A stretch of 51,169 nucleotides of DNA from Opitutaceae bacterium (GCA_003151515.1 PLXS01000032.1:1-51169), one strand, 5' to 3'. Shown: positions 19,027 to 28,041, counted from the stretch's first letter. Program-made: numbers and translations. The notes: a model not told the origin generated them from the letters alone.

Positions 19027-20232
19027 TCAGGTGCGGAAGATCACTTCCTCGCGCCTGAACATCATGACCGCCACGCCGAGGGCGACGGCGGCGTAGAGCG
19101 CCGTGGAGCCGAAGATCATGGCGATGAAGCCCCAGTGCCACACCCCGGAGAGCATCTCCTTCGACACGAGGGAGACGTTGAGGATCGGGACCAGCGCCAG
19201 CCGCGTGTTTAGCTCGACGCCCGGGAGCATGGCGGCCATCGCCGGCAGTATGACGACGAACATGAGCGGCGTCAGGTAGCTCTGCGCCTCCTTGAAGCTC
19301 TTTGCGAAGAGCGCGATCGTGAACAGGAGGGCCGAGAAGAGCACGGCGACGGGGATCACCATCGCCAGGACCCCCAGGATGCCCAGGGGGTCGATCGAGA
19401 TCGCAAGCCCGGCCGGCGCCACGCCCCCGGCACCGAGGAAGTTGCCCGCGACGGCGACCGTGGCCCCCATGGATATGAGCGAGAGCACGACCGCGCCGAG
19501 CGAGCCGGTGAGCACCATCAGGAACTTGCCCAGCACGATGTCGGTGCGGGCGGCGGGGCAGCACAGGAGGGTCTCCATCGTGCCCCTCTCCTTCTCCCCG
19601 GCCGTCAGGTCCATCGCCGGGTACATGGCGCCTGCCAGGCACAGGAAGATGATGAAGTACGGCACGAGCCCGCCGAACAGGTTGCCGCCCACCTTCTCCG
19701 GCGCCGCGACGTTCACCCGCTTCACCTCGAACGGGCGGGCCACCGTCGCCGGGAGTCCGCGGGCGGCCAGCAGCCTCGCGGTCGTCCTGTCGCGCAGCGA
19801 AGTAAAGAACGCGTCAAGCTGGTCCACCGCGATGCTCGACTTGATCTCCCCCTGGTAGGTGTACAGGGTCACCGCCGGCGCCGAGCCGGCCTCGAGCGCC
19901 CTCTCGAAGCCCGCGGGGATCTCCACGGCTGCGCGGATCCTCTTGTCGGAGATGAGGCCCTTCCAGTCCGCGGAGGCCGGCTCGATCCTGAACTTGCCAG
20001 ACTTCTCGAGCTCGCCCCTGACCCTGGGCGAGTCGGCCCCGCCGACCATCATCACCCTAGGGATCTCCTCGCGCGCCTTGGTGATGACCATGGCCGTCAC
20101 CTTCCCGAATCCGATTATGATCAGGGGCATGACGAACGTCGGGATGACGATCGTCGATATGAGGGTCCTGCGGTCGCGCAGCAGGTCGCGAAGCTCCTTG
20201 GCGTAGATCGTCCCGATGGAGCGGGTGTTCAC
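19027..20232 (-). CDS. natB: ABC-2 type export permease (NatB-like)
   Basis: This 401-residue membrane protein has one N-terminal helix (LISTIVIPTFVMPLIIIGFG, about 24-43), a large extracytoplasmic domain (about 50-175) and five to six C-terminal helices. This is the NatB/ABC-2 permease layout. The conserved cytoplasmic segment EKERGTMETLLCCPAARTDIVLGKF is the typical coupling region. In Bacillus, NatAB exports Na+; other relatives export small molecules, so the substrate is inferred only. The start overlaps the stop of the ATPase gene by four bases, and it is the last gene of a kinase-regulator-ATPase-permease operon. Confidence 0.9.
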   Translation of the reverse strand: MNTRSIGTIYAKELRDLLRDRRTLISTIVIPTFVMPLIIIGFGKVTAMVITKAREEIPRVMMVGGADSPRVRGELEKSGKFRIEPASADWKGLISDKRIRAAVEIPAGFERALEAGSAPAVTLYTYQGEIKSSIAVDQLDAFFTSLRDRTTARLLAARGLPATVARPFEVKRVNVAAPEKVGGNLFGGLVPYFIIFLCLAGAMYPAMDLTAGEKERGTMETLLCCPAARTDIVLGKFLMVLTGSLGAVVLSLISMGATVAVAGNFLGAGGVAPAGLAISIDPLGILGVLAMVIPVAVLFSALLFTIALFAKSFKEAQSYLTPLMFVVILPAMAAMLPGVELNTRLALVPILNVSLVSKEMLSGVWHWGFIAMIFGSTALYAAVALGVAVMMFRREEVIFRT

Positions 20233-20972
20233 GGGGCGGCCTCCGGCGCGACGATCCGAACGAACGCCTCCTCCAGGTCCCGCTCCCCGGTCCTCGCCTT
20301 GAGCTCGGCGACGGTGCCCTCGGCGCGGATGGAGCCCGCGTGGATGATGCCCACCCTGTCGCAGAGCTTCTCCGCCTCGCTCATCACGTGCGTGGAGTAG
20401 ATCACGGTCTTGCCGCGCTCGCGGCAGTCGCGCACGAACCTGACGATCGCGCGGGCGGCCATCACGTCGAGGCCGAGCGTCGGCTCGTCGAAGATCATCA
20501 CCTGGGGGTCGTGCACGAGCATGCGCGCGATCGACGTCTTCTGCTTCATGCCGCTCGAGAGCTTCTCGCAGCGCCGGTCGAGGAACTCGTGCATGTCGAG
20601 CTGGTCGGCGAGCAGGGCGATGCGCGCGCGCAGGGCCGCCTCCGCCATGCCGTGCAGGCGCCCGAAGTACGCGACCATCTCCCTCGCCGTGAGCCGGTCG
20701 TAAAGCGCCGTCGTCGTCGCGAGGAACCCGACGGCGGCCCTGACCTTGTCCGGCTCCCGGGCGACGTCGAAGCCCGCCACCGTGGCGGTCCCGCTCGTCG
20801 GCCGAAGAAGAGTCGCCAGCATCCTGAGCGTCGTCGTCTTGCCCGCGCCGTTCGCCCCGAGCAGCCCGTAGATCGTCCCGGGCCCGACGCTGAACGACAC
20901 GGCGTCGGCCCCGCGCACCTCCCCCCGCTTCCTGTCATGGAAGACCTTGGTAAGGAGCCTCGCCTCGATCAT
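20229..20972 (-). CDS. natA: ABC transporter ATPase (NatA-like)
   Basis: This 247-residue ATPase powers the adjacent permease. Walker A is GANGAGKTT (about 39-47), the signature is [15 protein letters not shown], Walker B is [12 protein letters not shown] and the switch histidine lies in [14 protein letters not shown]. The EKLCDRV...GSIRAEGT C-terminal pattern matches NatA/CcmA-type exporters. It begins 28 bases after the stop of the LytTR regulator gene, and its stop overlaps the permease start. Whether the cargo is sodium, a peptide or a lipid cannot be told. Confidence 0.92.
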   Translation of the reverse strand: MIEARLLTKVFHDRKRGEVRGADAVSFSVGPGTIYGLLGANGAGKTTTLRMLATLLRPTSGTATVAGFDVAREPDKVRAAVGFLATTTALYDRLTAREMVAYFGRLHGMAEAALRARIALLADQLDMHEFLDRRCEKLSSGMKQKTSIARMLVHDPQVMIFDEPTLGLDVMAARAIVRFVRDCRERGKTVIYSTHVMSEAEKLCDRVGIIHAGSIRAEGTVAELKARTGERDLEEAFVRIVAPEAAP

Positions 20973-21000
20973 TCCCCCGAAATGAACGAGGCCGCCAGCA

Positions 21001-21717
21001 TTACAAGCTCATCCGCTCGCGGAACTCCTGGGCCTGCCTGCGGCTGAGCTCCACCTTCGCGCCGCCCTTGAGCTGGACCAGAAGCCCGCTGCTGAACCAG
21101 GGCTCGATCTTGTCGATCCACGAGACGTTGATGATCTGGCGGCGGTTCGCCCTGAAGAAGAACTTGGTGTCCAGCCTCTCCTCCATCGCGTTGAGCGAGC
21201 GGAAAAGCTGGGGCTGGGCCTCCCCGAAGTGGACGCGCGTGTAGTTGCCCTCGCTCTCGAGGAGCCGGATCTGCGACACCTCGACGAACCAGCACCTCTC
21301 CCCCTCCCTGACGAACACCTTGTCCGAGCCGGCAAGGCGGCCCGCCGGCTGGGCCTTCGCCCGCCCCTTATTCGACGGCAGCTTCCCGACGGCCGCGGCG
21401 AGCCGGACCGGGTCGACAGGCTTGAGCAGGTAGTCGATCGCGTTCATCTCGAACGCCTTGACGGCGAACTCGTCGTAGGCGGTCGTGAAGATGACCTGGG
21501 GCGCGGGCGGCTCCAGGGACCCGAGGAACTCCATCCCCGTCTCGCCCGGCATCTGCACGTCCAGGAAGAGGAGGTCCGGCTTTAGGGCGGCCATCATCCC
21601 GCGGGCCTGCTTCGCGTTCGCGGCCTCGCCCGCGACCTCGATCTCGGGGAACGGGGCCAGAAGGCGGCGCAGCTCGTTTCGCGCGAGGCGCTCGTCGTCT
21701 ATCAGGAGGGCCTTCAT
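21001..21717 (-). CDS. LytTR-family response regulator
   Basis: The protein is 238 residues. The receiver domain at 1-120 has D7/D8, phosphoacceptor D53 in LLFLDVQMPGETG, and the lysine of YLLKPVDP. A LytTR DNA-binding domain follows at about 138-238 (VFVREGERCWFVEVSQIRLLESEGNYTRVHF, then FFRANRRQIINVSWI). It would bind direct-repeat sites when phosphorylated by the adjacent LytS-type kinase, whose gene overlaps it by four bases. Lying directly upstream of the NatAB-like genes, it may control the transporter, as NatK/NatR control natAB in Bacillus subtilis. That role here is inference. Confidence 0.92.
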   Translation of the reverse strand: MKALLIDDERLARNELRRLLAPFPEIEVAGEAANAKQARGMMAALKPDLLFLDVQMPGETGMEFLGSLEPPAPQVIFTTAYDEFAVKAFEMNAIDYLLKPVDPVRLAAAVGKLPSNKGRAKAQPAGRLAGSDKVFVREGERCWFVEVSQIRLLESEGNYTRVHFGEAQPQLFRSLNAMEERLDTKFFFRANRRQIINVSWIDKIEPWFSSGLLVQLKGGAKVELSRRQAQEFRERMSL

Positions 21718-22832
21718 GGGTGGGACGGCAGCGGGATCACGGCCTCGGCCACCACCTGCTCGCTTCCGCCCGGGTGCACGCTGAGCGTCGCCCGCTCGCC
21801 GAAGATGAGGCGCAGCCGCTCGGCGGCGTTGCGCAGGCCGAGCCCGGTCGAGGTGGCCTTCCCTCCCTGCTCGATCTCGCCGGGGTTCATGACCTGGATC
21901 CGCAGCTCCCCGTTCGAGCTTCGCGCGATGATCGCGATCTCGCCGCCCTCGGGCCTCGGGGAGATGCCGTACTTGACCGCGTTCTCGACCAGGGTCTGCA
22001 GGAGCATCGGGGGCACCGGAAGCTTCAGGGCCTCCGGGGCTATGTCCAGGCGCAGGCGAAGGCGCTCCTCGTGGCGCACCTGCTCGAGCGCCAGGTAGTC
22101 GTTCACGATGCCGAGCTCGTCCTCGAAGGGGACCGTCTCAAGCTGGCCGCTCTGCAGCGAGTAGCGCAGCAGGTTCGCAAGCTGCGTGACGGCCATGCGG
22201 GCCCTCTCGGGCTCCTCGTCGATCAGCGCCCGAAGCGAGTTGAGCGAATTGAAGATGAAGTGCGGGTTGACCTGCGACTTGAGCGCCCGCAGCTGGGCCT
22301 CCTTGACGTTCGTCATCAGCCTGAAGCGCTCGATCTCCGAGCGGTTCAGCCGGTCGAACAGGTGGTAGAAGAAGTACAGGCACAGCCAGAGGAAGAACAG
22401 GACGGCGCTAGAGAACTCCTCCATGCACACCACCAGGGGCAGCGAGTACTTGGTGTTCCAGGGCAGGCCTATGACTCCGTGCACCCAGAGGATCTCGAAG
22501 CAGTTCCAGGCCGCGGCGGCCGTGAAGGCCATGGCGACGAGCCTCGGCAGCAGGGGCTTCCACCCGAGCTCCTTCCACCTCCAGCGCTCCATGAGCGGGC
22601 GCATGTAATGGGTCAGGAGGAGCGCCGTCGTGAAGGTCATGACGCCGACCGCCAGCACCACGCCCGTGCCCCATTTCGAATCGTGGTCGGGAAACGCTAT
22701 CGTCGACCAGATGTCGATCGCGAGGAAGGAACCCCAGCCGCACGTCTGGCAGAGCACGTAGAGCCTCATCTTCGCCCGCTCGCGCTGCGCGGCGTCCGGC
22801 GACGGCAGGGATATGTCCGCGGAAACTTCCAT
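21714..22832 (-). CDS. LytS/YehU-type sensor histidine kinase
   Basis: The protein is 372 residues. Four membrane helices lie in the first 160 residues (about 24-46, 57-76, 96-118 and 138-157). They are followed by a short coiled coil and the His_kinase domain with the phosphorylated H191 in QVNPHFIFNSLNSLRALI. The ATPase part has LVENAVKYGI (N box) and GLGLRNAAERL (G box). There is no separate periplasmic sensor domain, so the membrane bundle itself probably senses the signal. It starts the operon: a TTGGCG-N17-TATAAT promoter ends eight bases before its ATG. It overlaps the LytTR regulator by four bases. Confidence 0.92.
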   Translation of the reverse strand: MEVSADISLPSPDAAQRERAKMRLYVLCQTCGWGSFLAIDIWSTIAFPDHDSKWGTGVVLAVGVMTFTTALLLTHYMRPLMERWRWKELGWKPLLPRLVAMAFTAAAAWNCFEILWVHGVIGLPWNTKYSLPLVVCMEEFSSAVLFFLWLCLYFFYHLFDRLNRSEIERFRLMTNVKEAQLRALKSQVNPHFIFNSLNSLRALIDEEPERARMAVTQLANLLRYSLQSGQLETVPFEDELGIVNDYLALEQVRHEERLRLRLDIAPEALKLPVPPMLLQTLVENAVKYGISPRPEGGEIAIIARSSNGELRIQVMNPGEIEQGGKATSTGLGLRNAAERLRLIFGERATLSVHPGGSEQVVAEAVIPLPSHP

Positions 22833-22840
22833 CGGGACAG

Positions 22841-22869
22841 ATTATAGCGCCCGGCGGCGGGAACGCCAA
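22841..22869 (-). promoter_or_regulatory. strong sigma-70-like promoter of the kinase-regulator-NatAB operon
   Basis: On the minus strand, TTGGCG (22869-22864) and a perfect TATAAT (22846-22841) are separated by 17 bases. The kinase start codon is at 22832-22830, only eight bases beyond the -10 box, so the mRNA should be leaderless or nearly so. This is the best consensus promoter I found in the window. Confidence 0.65.
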
Positions 22870-22992
22870 CATTTGGACAAGCGGTCGCAGGGGGCGGTCG
22901 AACGGGGCGCGGGCGGCCCGCTGGGGCGCCGCAAACCCGGCATGGACAAAGCGGCGGGCATTTGGAGCATGGGGCCCGCACCCCAAGAACCC

Positions 22993-23919
22993 ATGAAACC
23001 GAAGATCGTGGTCGTCGGCAGCTTCGTCAGGGATCTCTCGTTCCGCTGTGCCTCATTCCCGGCCGCGGGCGAGACCGTGCTCGGCACGTTCGCGACGGGC
23101 CCGGGTGGCAAGGGCTCGAACCAGGCCGTCGCCGCGGCAAGGGCCGGCGCGCCCGTGCGCTTTGTCGGCGCGGTGGGCCGCGACAACCTGGGGCGTGAGG
23201 CCGCGCTCTTCCTCAAGTCGGAGGGGATAGACGCGTGCCTGCCCGCAAAGCCCCGCTACAGCACCGCGGCCGCCATGATCCTCGTCGACTCCTCAGGCCA
23301 GAACGAGATCGTCGTCGCGCTCGGGGCGAGCGCCGTCTTGAGCCCGCGAAACGTCCCGGCGAGCCTGCTTCGCGGGGCCCGCGTCGTCATCTGCCAGGGC
23401 GAGGCCAACAACGCGGTGAACATGCACTCGTTCAGGCTCGCGCGAAGGCTCGGTGCGACCACCGTCCTCAATCCCGCCCCGATGGGGCCCGCCTTCGACC
23501 GGAGGATACTCGCCCTGACGGACATCCTGGTCCCCAACGAGTCGGAGTTCGCCGCGCTAACCGCCCACAGGCCCGCGGGGAGCATGGAAGCTCTCCACAA
23601 GGCGGCCCGCTCGCTCGGCGTGCCCACGGTCGTCGTGACACTGGGGGAGAGTGGCTGCCTCGTGTCGGCCCCGGACGGCTGGGCGGCCATCCCCAGCCAC
23701 AGGGTGCGCGCGGTCGACACGACCGGGGCCGGCGACGCGTTCGTCGGCGGCCTCGCCGCGGGCCTCGTGCGCTTCGGCGGCGACATCCTGCGCGCGGCGC
23801 GCTTCGGGAACGCGACCGCGGCCCTCTCCGTCACGCGCCCGGGCACGGCCCCCTCGATGCCCCGCCTGCGCGAGATCGATCGGCTCCTCAGGAGCCGATC
23901 GCGTGCCGGGTCGCCTTGA
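22993..23919 (+). CDS. rbsK: ribokinase (PfkB family)
   Basis: This 308-residue enzyme would phosphorylate ribose (or a related sugar) with ATP. PfkB signatures are present: the N-terminal GPGGKGSNQAVAAARAGAPV and the C-terminal VDTTGAGDAFVGGLAAGL with catalytic base D248. NPAPMGPAFDRRILALTDILVPNESE is typical of ribokinases. ATG 22993 starts at the first strand (MKPKIVVVGSFVRDLSF); the open frame upstream to 22813 overlaps the divergent kinase start and is not conserved. Its last codons contain a long palindrome that may act as a terminator shared with the convergent small gene. Confidence 0.9.
   Translation: MKPKIVVVGSFVRDLSFRCASFPAAGETVLGTFATGPGGKGSNQAVAAARAGAPVRFVGAVGRDNLGREAALFLKSEGIDACLPAKPRYSTAAAMILVDSSGQNEIVVALGASAVLSPRNVPASLLRGARVVICQGEANNAVNMHSFRLARRLGATTVLNPAPMGPAFDRRILALTDILVPNESEFAALTAHRPAGSMEALHKAARSLGVPTVVVTLGESGCLVSAPDGWAAIPSHRVRAVDTTGAGDAFVGGLAAGLVRFGGDILRAARFGNATAALSVTRPGTAPSMPRLREIDRLLRSRSRAGSP
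23877..23901. terminator. 12-bp palindrome, candidate bidirectional terminator
   Basis: CGATCGGCTCCT at 23877-23888 and its exact reverse complement AGGAGCCGATCG at 23890-23901 flank one base. A realistic hairpin has about 10 GC-rich pairs. It lies inside the last codons of ribokinase and over the stop of the convergent minus-strand frame. There is no T-run, so it may act only as a weak terminator or an RNA-stabilising element. Confidence 0.4.
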
Positions 23920-24189
23920 GCCCCACAAGGCCCCGGATGGCCTCGAGGCCCCGGGCCCCCGGGGAGAGCCAGTCGGTCCCCGGGGTCCGCGAGGCGCACC
24001 CCCCTTGACGCTCCCGGCGGCTCCGAGCCTGGGCGCCCGGCGGTCCTCGCCCGCGACGGCCGCGCAGACCGCCCCCAGGTGCGCGTGCGTCGCGAACGTG
24101 GCGACCCGCTCCTCGACGCCGACCTGCCCCACGGTCCCGGCCCGGTCGAGGAGCCGCGCACGGGCGGCGGCGGGGATGCGTTGCGGCAT
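23888..24189 (-). pseudogene. small gene apparently broken by a frameshift at a run of six G
   Basis: On the minus strand the frame from ATG 24189 (MPQRIPAAARARLLDRAG, VERVATFATHAHLGAVC-like region) has almost pure G/C at third codon positions up to a run of six G at about 23999-24004. After the run this frame loses that bias. A different frame takes it up (TPGTDWLSPGARGLEAIRG, then LVGLKATRHAIGS) and ends in TGA at 23890-23888. One extra G in the run would join them into a protein of about 100 residues. I do not recognise the family. Either the gene is decayed or phase-variable, or the sequence has a homopolymer error. The shared palindrome at its end supports a convergent gene here. Confidence 0.5.
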
Positions 24190-24260
24190 ACGGCGGCCAT
24201 CGCGTCCCTCCCCGATCAAAACAATTGAAAAGCGCCCCCCGCCGCCGCCATCCTAGGGCC

Positions 24261-24977
24261 GTGGCCCCACGCTCGGAGATCCTGATGCTCAGGTCGCTGC
24301 GCGACAAGAAGCACCGCGAGGCGCTCGGCCTCTACGCCGTCGAGGGCGAGAAGGCCGTGACCGAGCTGCTGGCGGCCGGCCATCCCTTCGAGAGGATCTA
24401 CGCGACCGGAGCGTGGACGGGAAGGAGGACCCACGAGCTGAGCGATTCCGAGATGGCGAGGGCGAGCCACTTCCCCACCCCGTCGCCCGTCCTCGCGGTC
24501 GGCCGCATCAGGCGCGAGCCCATCGCGCCCGGCGAACTCGACCGCGGCCTCACCCTCGCGCTCGACGGCGTGCAGGACCCGGGGAACGTCGGGACAATCC
24601 TGCGCATCGCCGACTGGTTCGGGATCGACCGCGTCCTCCTGGGCGAAGGGTGCGCGGACCTGCACTCGCAGAAGGTGATCCAAGCCAGCATGGGCTCGTT
24701 CGCGCGCGTGCGCGCCTTCGAGGCGCCGCTCGCCAGGGCCCTTGCCGGGGTTGGCGTGCCCGTCATTGGCTGCGCACTCGAGGGGCGCGACGTCCACGCG
24801 CTGCCGGCGATTTCCGCCGCAGTGATCGTCGTCGGGAGCGAGGGCCGCGGTTTATCAGAGGGGGTGATGGGCCTCGTTAGCTGGACGGTCACGATCCCGC
24901 GCCACGGCGCCGCCGAGTCGTTGAATGCGGCGGTGGCGGCCGCCATCGTCTGCGACAACATCCGAAGGGCGGGTTGA
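24261..24977 (+). CDS. TrmH/SpoU-family RNA 2'-O-methyltransferase
   Basis: This 238-residue protein has the knotted SPOUT methyltransferase fold that uses S-adenosylmethionine to methylate a ribose 2'-OH in tRNA or rRNA. The three SpoU motifs are clear: LDGVQDPGNVGTILRIADWFG in part (motif 1, catalytic Arg in the ILRIA region), IVVGSEGRGLS (motif 2) and IPRHGAAESLNAAVAAAIV (motif 3). An N-terminal substrate-binding domain (residues 5-95; LRSLRDKKHREALGLYAVEG) is like TsnR/RlmB-type enzymes. GTG 24261 is chosen; TTG 24225 would add 12 basic residues. The exact RNA target is not deducible. Confidence 0.88.
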   Translation: MAPRSEILMLRSLRDKKHREALGLYAVEGEKAVTELLAAGHPFERIYATGAWTGRRTHELSDSEMARASHFPTPSPVLAVGRIRREPIAPGELDRGLTLALDGVQDPGNVGTILRIADWFGIDRVLLGEGCADLHSQKVIQASMGSFARVRAFEAPLARALAGVGVPVIGCALEGRDVHALPAISAAVIVVGSEGRGLSEGVMGLVSWTVTIPRHGAAESLNAAVAAAIVCDNIRRAG

Positions 24978-25083
24978 GGCGGGTTTGGCGGCGCCGGGTG
25001 TCACAACCTTAGATTGCCTGGCTCGTCCTATCCCCATTAGATCGCACCCAAACCCCGCCCGCAAACGGCCGGGGACTCCCGCC

Positions 25084-26595
25084 ATGAAGGAATGCCCGAT
25101 TGTCCGCTGCGCAATACTAGCCGCGGCGCTGCTCCTTGCGGCGCGCGCTTCCGCCCAGAGCCTCGTGGTGACCACGATCACCGACGGCTTCTTTGCTTCC
25201 GCCGCCATCGAGCCGACCTTTGGCCCCGCCGGGATCGCCGTCGACCCGTCCGGCAACCTCTATGTCGCGGATCCGGTCAACTGCGTCCTAAACAAGTACT
25301 CGCCCACCGGCGTGCTGGTGATGACCGTCGGCAAGGCGGGTGACCGGGGCTGGTCGGACGGGCCGTTGGGCCTCGGCTACTTTAACACGCCGACGGGGGT
25401 CGCGCTGGACGCGGCCGGAAACATCTACGTGGCCGACCAGATGAACAGCACGATACGCAAGATCACCCCGTCGGGCACCATGAGCACCCTGGCCGGAGCG
25501 CCCAACGTGTACGGCCACCAGGACGGGACCGGAGGCTCGGCGCTGTTCTGCCAGCCGACGGCCCTCACCATTGACGCCTCCGGGAACCTCTTCGTCGCCG
25601 ACGGCGCGAACGGGAACCTCAACCTTCCCAATTCCCCTGGGATCTGCATCCGCAAGGTCACGCCGTCGGGCGTGGTGACGACCGTCTCGAACATGGATGG
25701 GATCGTCGCCGCAGGCCTGGGTGTGTTCAACCTGATGGGGATTGCCGTCGACGGCCAAGGCAACCTCTTCGTTTCGGTCGGGCCGATGAATGACTCGGTG
25801 GCGATCGTGGTCGAGGTCTATCCCCCGCCAAACGGCAACGCCATCTTCAAGGTGTCGCCGGCGGGCGTGGCCTCGCTCTACGCCGGGCAGCCGCAAGCGA
25901 ATGGATCAGCGGACGGACCGGCCGCGCAGGCCCTCTTCAACAATCCCGGGGCGCTGGCCTTCGACGGCGCCGGCAGCCTGTATGTGTCGGACAACTACAA
26001 CGAGACCATTCGCGTGATAAGCCCCGCCGGGGTTGTCACCACGATCGCCGGGGCGGCCGGAAGCAGCGGGCTCGTCGACGGGGCGGGAGGCCAGGCCCGG
26101 CTCACGGCCCCCGAGGGGCTGGCGGTCGACGCGTACGGGAACGTCTTCTTCAACGACCTGCGCGCCACCCGGCGAGGCATACCGGCCGCCAACACGCAGG
26201 GCCCCGTCCGGTTCGTCAACCTGTCGGCGCGGGCGACGGTGTCCCCGTCCGGGCCGCTCATCGTCGGCTTCGTGATCGAGGGAACGGCCGCGCAAACCGT
26301 GCTGGCGCGCGGGGTGGGAACCGGGCTTACCGCGTTCGCCGTCTCGAACCCGCTTTCGAGCGCCCAGCTGGACATCTACGACAACACGGGCTCGCTGGTC
26401 GCGTCCACCGCGGCGGGAATGAACGCGACCAATTCCGCGAGTGCCGAAGCGATCACGGGGGCGTTCCCCGTCGGCGTCGATCCGGGCGATGCGTCCCTGG
26501 TCATCACCTTAAAGCCGGGCCCCTACACGGCCGTCGTGTCCTCGCCTTCCGGGACCACCGGCGCCGCGCTCGTCGAGGTCTACGAGGTGCCGTGA
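25084..26595 (+). CDS. exported NHL-repeat protein with Opitutaceae-type C-terminal module
   Basis: This 503-residue protein has a signal peptide (about 1-25, ending ASAQ). Residues 40-370 contain about five NHL repeats, each with a GIAVDPSGNLYVAD-like core (GVALDAAGNIYVAD, ALTIDASGNLFVAD, ALAFDGAGSLYVSD, GLAVDAYGNVFFND), which should fold as a beta-propeller. Repeats are joined by TPSG...TLAGAP-type linkers. The C-terminal 130 residues (VRFVNLSARATVSPSG, LIVGFVIEG, VLARGVGTGL) match a module I know from many exported Verrucomicrobia proteins. The role is unknown; propellers of this kind bind proteins or carbohydrates. ATG 25084 gives the signal peptide. Confidence 0.85.
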   Translation: MKECPIVRCAILAAALLLAARASAQSLVVTTITDGFFASAAIEPTFGPAGIAVDPSGNLYVADPVNCVLNKYSPTGVLVMTVGKAGDRGWSDGPLGLGYFNTPTGVALDAAGNIYVADQMNSTIRKITPSGTMSTLAGAPNVYGHQDGTGGSALFCQPTALTIDASGNLFVADGANGNLNLPNSPGICIRKVTPSGVVTTVSNMDGIVAAGLGVFNLMGIAVDGQGNLFVSVGPMNDSVAIVVEVYPPPNGNAIFKVSPAGVASLYAGQPQANGSADGPAAQALFNNPGALAFDGAGSLYVSDNYNETIRVISPAGVVTTIAGAAGSSGLVDGAGGQARLTAPEGLAVDAYGNVFFNDLRATRRGIPAANTQGPVRFVNLSARATVSPSGPLIVGFVIEGTAAQTVLARGVGTGLTAFAVSNPLSSAQLDIYDNTGSLVASTAAGMNATNSASAEAITGAFPVGVDPGDASLVITLKPGPYTAVVSSPSGTTGAALVEVYEVP

Positions 26596-26607
26596 TCTAG
26601 GGGGACC

Positions 26608-26847
26608 CTACTTGTCGGACTTCGAGGCGCCGCGGCCCTTGCCGCCGCCGAGCATGAGGATGGCGCCCGCGAAGACGCCTACGGCGAACATGCCGAAGTA
26701 GATCTCCCACGCGTCGGTCTTGTACGGCTTGTCCTGGAGGATCGGGAAGTTGAAGTCGGCCGTCTGCTTGTTGTAGGCGCCGATGTACAGGAACACGAAG
26801 AGGACGACGAGGAAGACGATCAGCTTGAGGAGGACTTTGAAGCTCAT
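26608..26847 (-). CDS. LapA-like (DUF1049) small membrane protein
   Basis: This 79-residue protein has two membrane helices (residues 4-23 and 49-68) separated by YNKQTADFNFPILQDKP, followed by a Gly/Lys-rich tail. This is the layout of LapA/YciS domains, which in E. coli help lipopolysaccharide assembly. A longer spacer than usual between the helices makes the assignment moderate. It is 16 bases downstream of the metallo-beta-lactamase-fold gene on the same strand and converges on the NHL gene with a 12-base gap. Confidence 0.7.
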   Translation of the reverse strand: MSFKVLLKLIVFLVVLFVFLYIGAYNKQTADFNFPILQDKPYKTDAWEIYFGMFAVGVFAGAILMLGGGKGRGASKSDK

Positions 26848-26863
26848 GGTGTTGCAGGATGGG

Positions 26864-27823
26864 TCAGGCCTTGGGTGCAGTCAATTCGTCGAAGGCCGCC
26901 CCGAGGATGGAGCCGAGGCGGTTGGGAAGGGGGACGCTCAAGTCGGGGAACCCCGGCAGGTTCTCGACGGCGACCACCTGCGTCTTGTCGCGGCCCGCGG
27001 CAACATCCTTCTGGACGCGCTCGAGGACGGCCGTGAAGAAGTCGCGCATGACGCCGAGGTCGGAGCGCACGCCCGTCACTCCGAACTTCGCGCTCCCGTG
27101 CCCGAAGACGTAGATCGCGTCGGCCGGGTAGCTCGCGGCCGAGTCCTCAAGGGCCTTGATCCAGCCGCGGATCGAGGCGCCGCCCGGACGGTCGACGTAG
27201 GGGTACAGCCGGTTGAACACGAGGTCGCCCATGTGCACGACGTTCGCCTTCTCGAAGACGACGACCGCGTCGCCGCCCGTATGGGCCGGACCCCGGTACT
27301 CGACTGTCACGATCTCGCGGCCGAGCTCGCGGCGCCAGACGTCGTCGAAGAGCGTGTCGGCGTAGACCTGGTTCGCGACGAGGGCCGCGGGGTCCAGCCT
27401 CGTGCCGAGCTTGATGCCCGCCTCCGCGCGCTTCGCCGCGTCGAACTGCAGCGCGGGCACGTTCTTGTGGGCAACCAGGGCCCTCGAGGCCGCCTTGAAG
27501 ACGACATTGCCCCCCGTGTGGTCAAGGTGGTGGTGGGTGTTGATCGTGGCGTCGATCGTGCGTGCGCCGACGCCCGGGATGCCCTTGAGGCAGGCGACGG
27601 CGGTATCGGGGAACTGGGTGTCGACGACCGCCAGGGCGTCCGGGTTCGACAGCCAGCCTATGGTGCCCCCCCTCATCGTGAATATCCCGACCCCGCCCCG
27701 CAGCGGCGTGAACACACCGGTCGGGGCGGCCGTGGTCGCCGGCGCGCCCTGCGCCAGAACCCTCCTGCCGGCGGCGGCGGCCGACAACACAAGGGCCGAT
27801 TGGATGAATCTGCGGCGGTTCAT
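26864..27823 (-). CDS. Tat-exported metallo-beta-lactamase-fold hydrolase
   Basis: The protein is 319 residues. The N-terminus MNRRRFIQSALVLSAAAAG carries an RRxF twin-arginine signal, so it is probably exported folded. The metallo-hydrolase motif is HHHLDH (H97, H99, D101, H102). Further metal ligands are the histidine of YRGPAHTGGD, the aspartate of VHMGDLVFN and the histidine of VFGHGS. The best overall match by eye is to quinoprotein-relay or SoxH-like MBL proteins; the substrate is unknown. ATG 27823 is chosen because it places the Tat motif at the start. The divergent ECF sigma gene lies about 220 bases away. Confidence 0.87.
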   Translation of the reverse strand: MNRRRFIQSALVLSAAAAGRRVLAQGAPATTAAPTGVFTPLRGGVGIFTMRGGTIGWLSNPDALAVVDTQFPDTAVACLKGIPGVGARTIDATINTHHHLDHTGGNVVFKAASRALVAHKNVPALQFDAAKRAEAGIKLGTRLDPAALVANQVYADTLFDDVWRRELGREIVTVEYRGPAHTGGDAVVVFEKANVVHMGDLVFNRLYPYVDRPGGASIRGWIKALEDSAASYPADAIYVFGHGSAKFGVTGVRSDLGVMRDFFTAVLERVQKDVAAGRDKTQVVAVENLPGFPDLSVPLPNRLGSILGAAFDELTAPKA

Positions 27824-28041
27824 GGAGGAATTCACGGGTCCTTTGCCTATGCCATGGGCGCGCGCCAATCAACACCGCCGTGGCCCCGGCGCACCGGACT
27901 GTAACATTTTGCCCCGGCCGCGGTTATTGGCTGCACACCCGCCCCCACCGGCAATGGCCCCCTCCCACCGTGTCCCTCCTAGCCGCAGAAATCCCTGTGC
28001 ATCCGCAGCCCGCCGGGGTTAAATGGCTTCGCACCGTCGCC

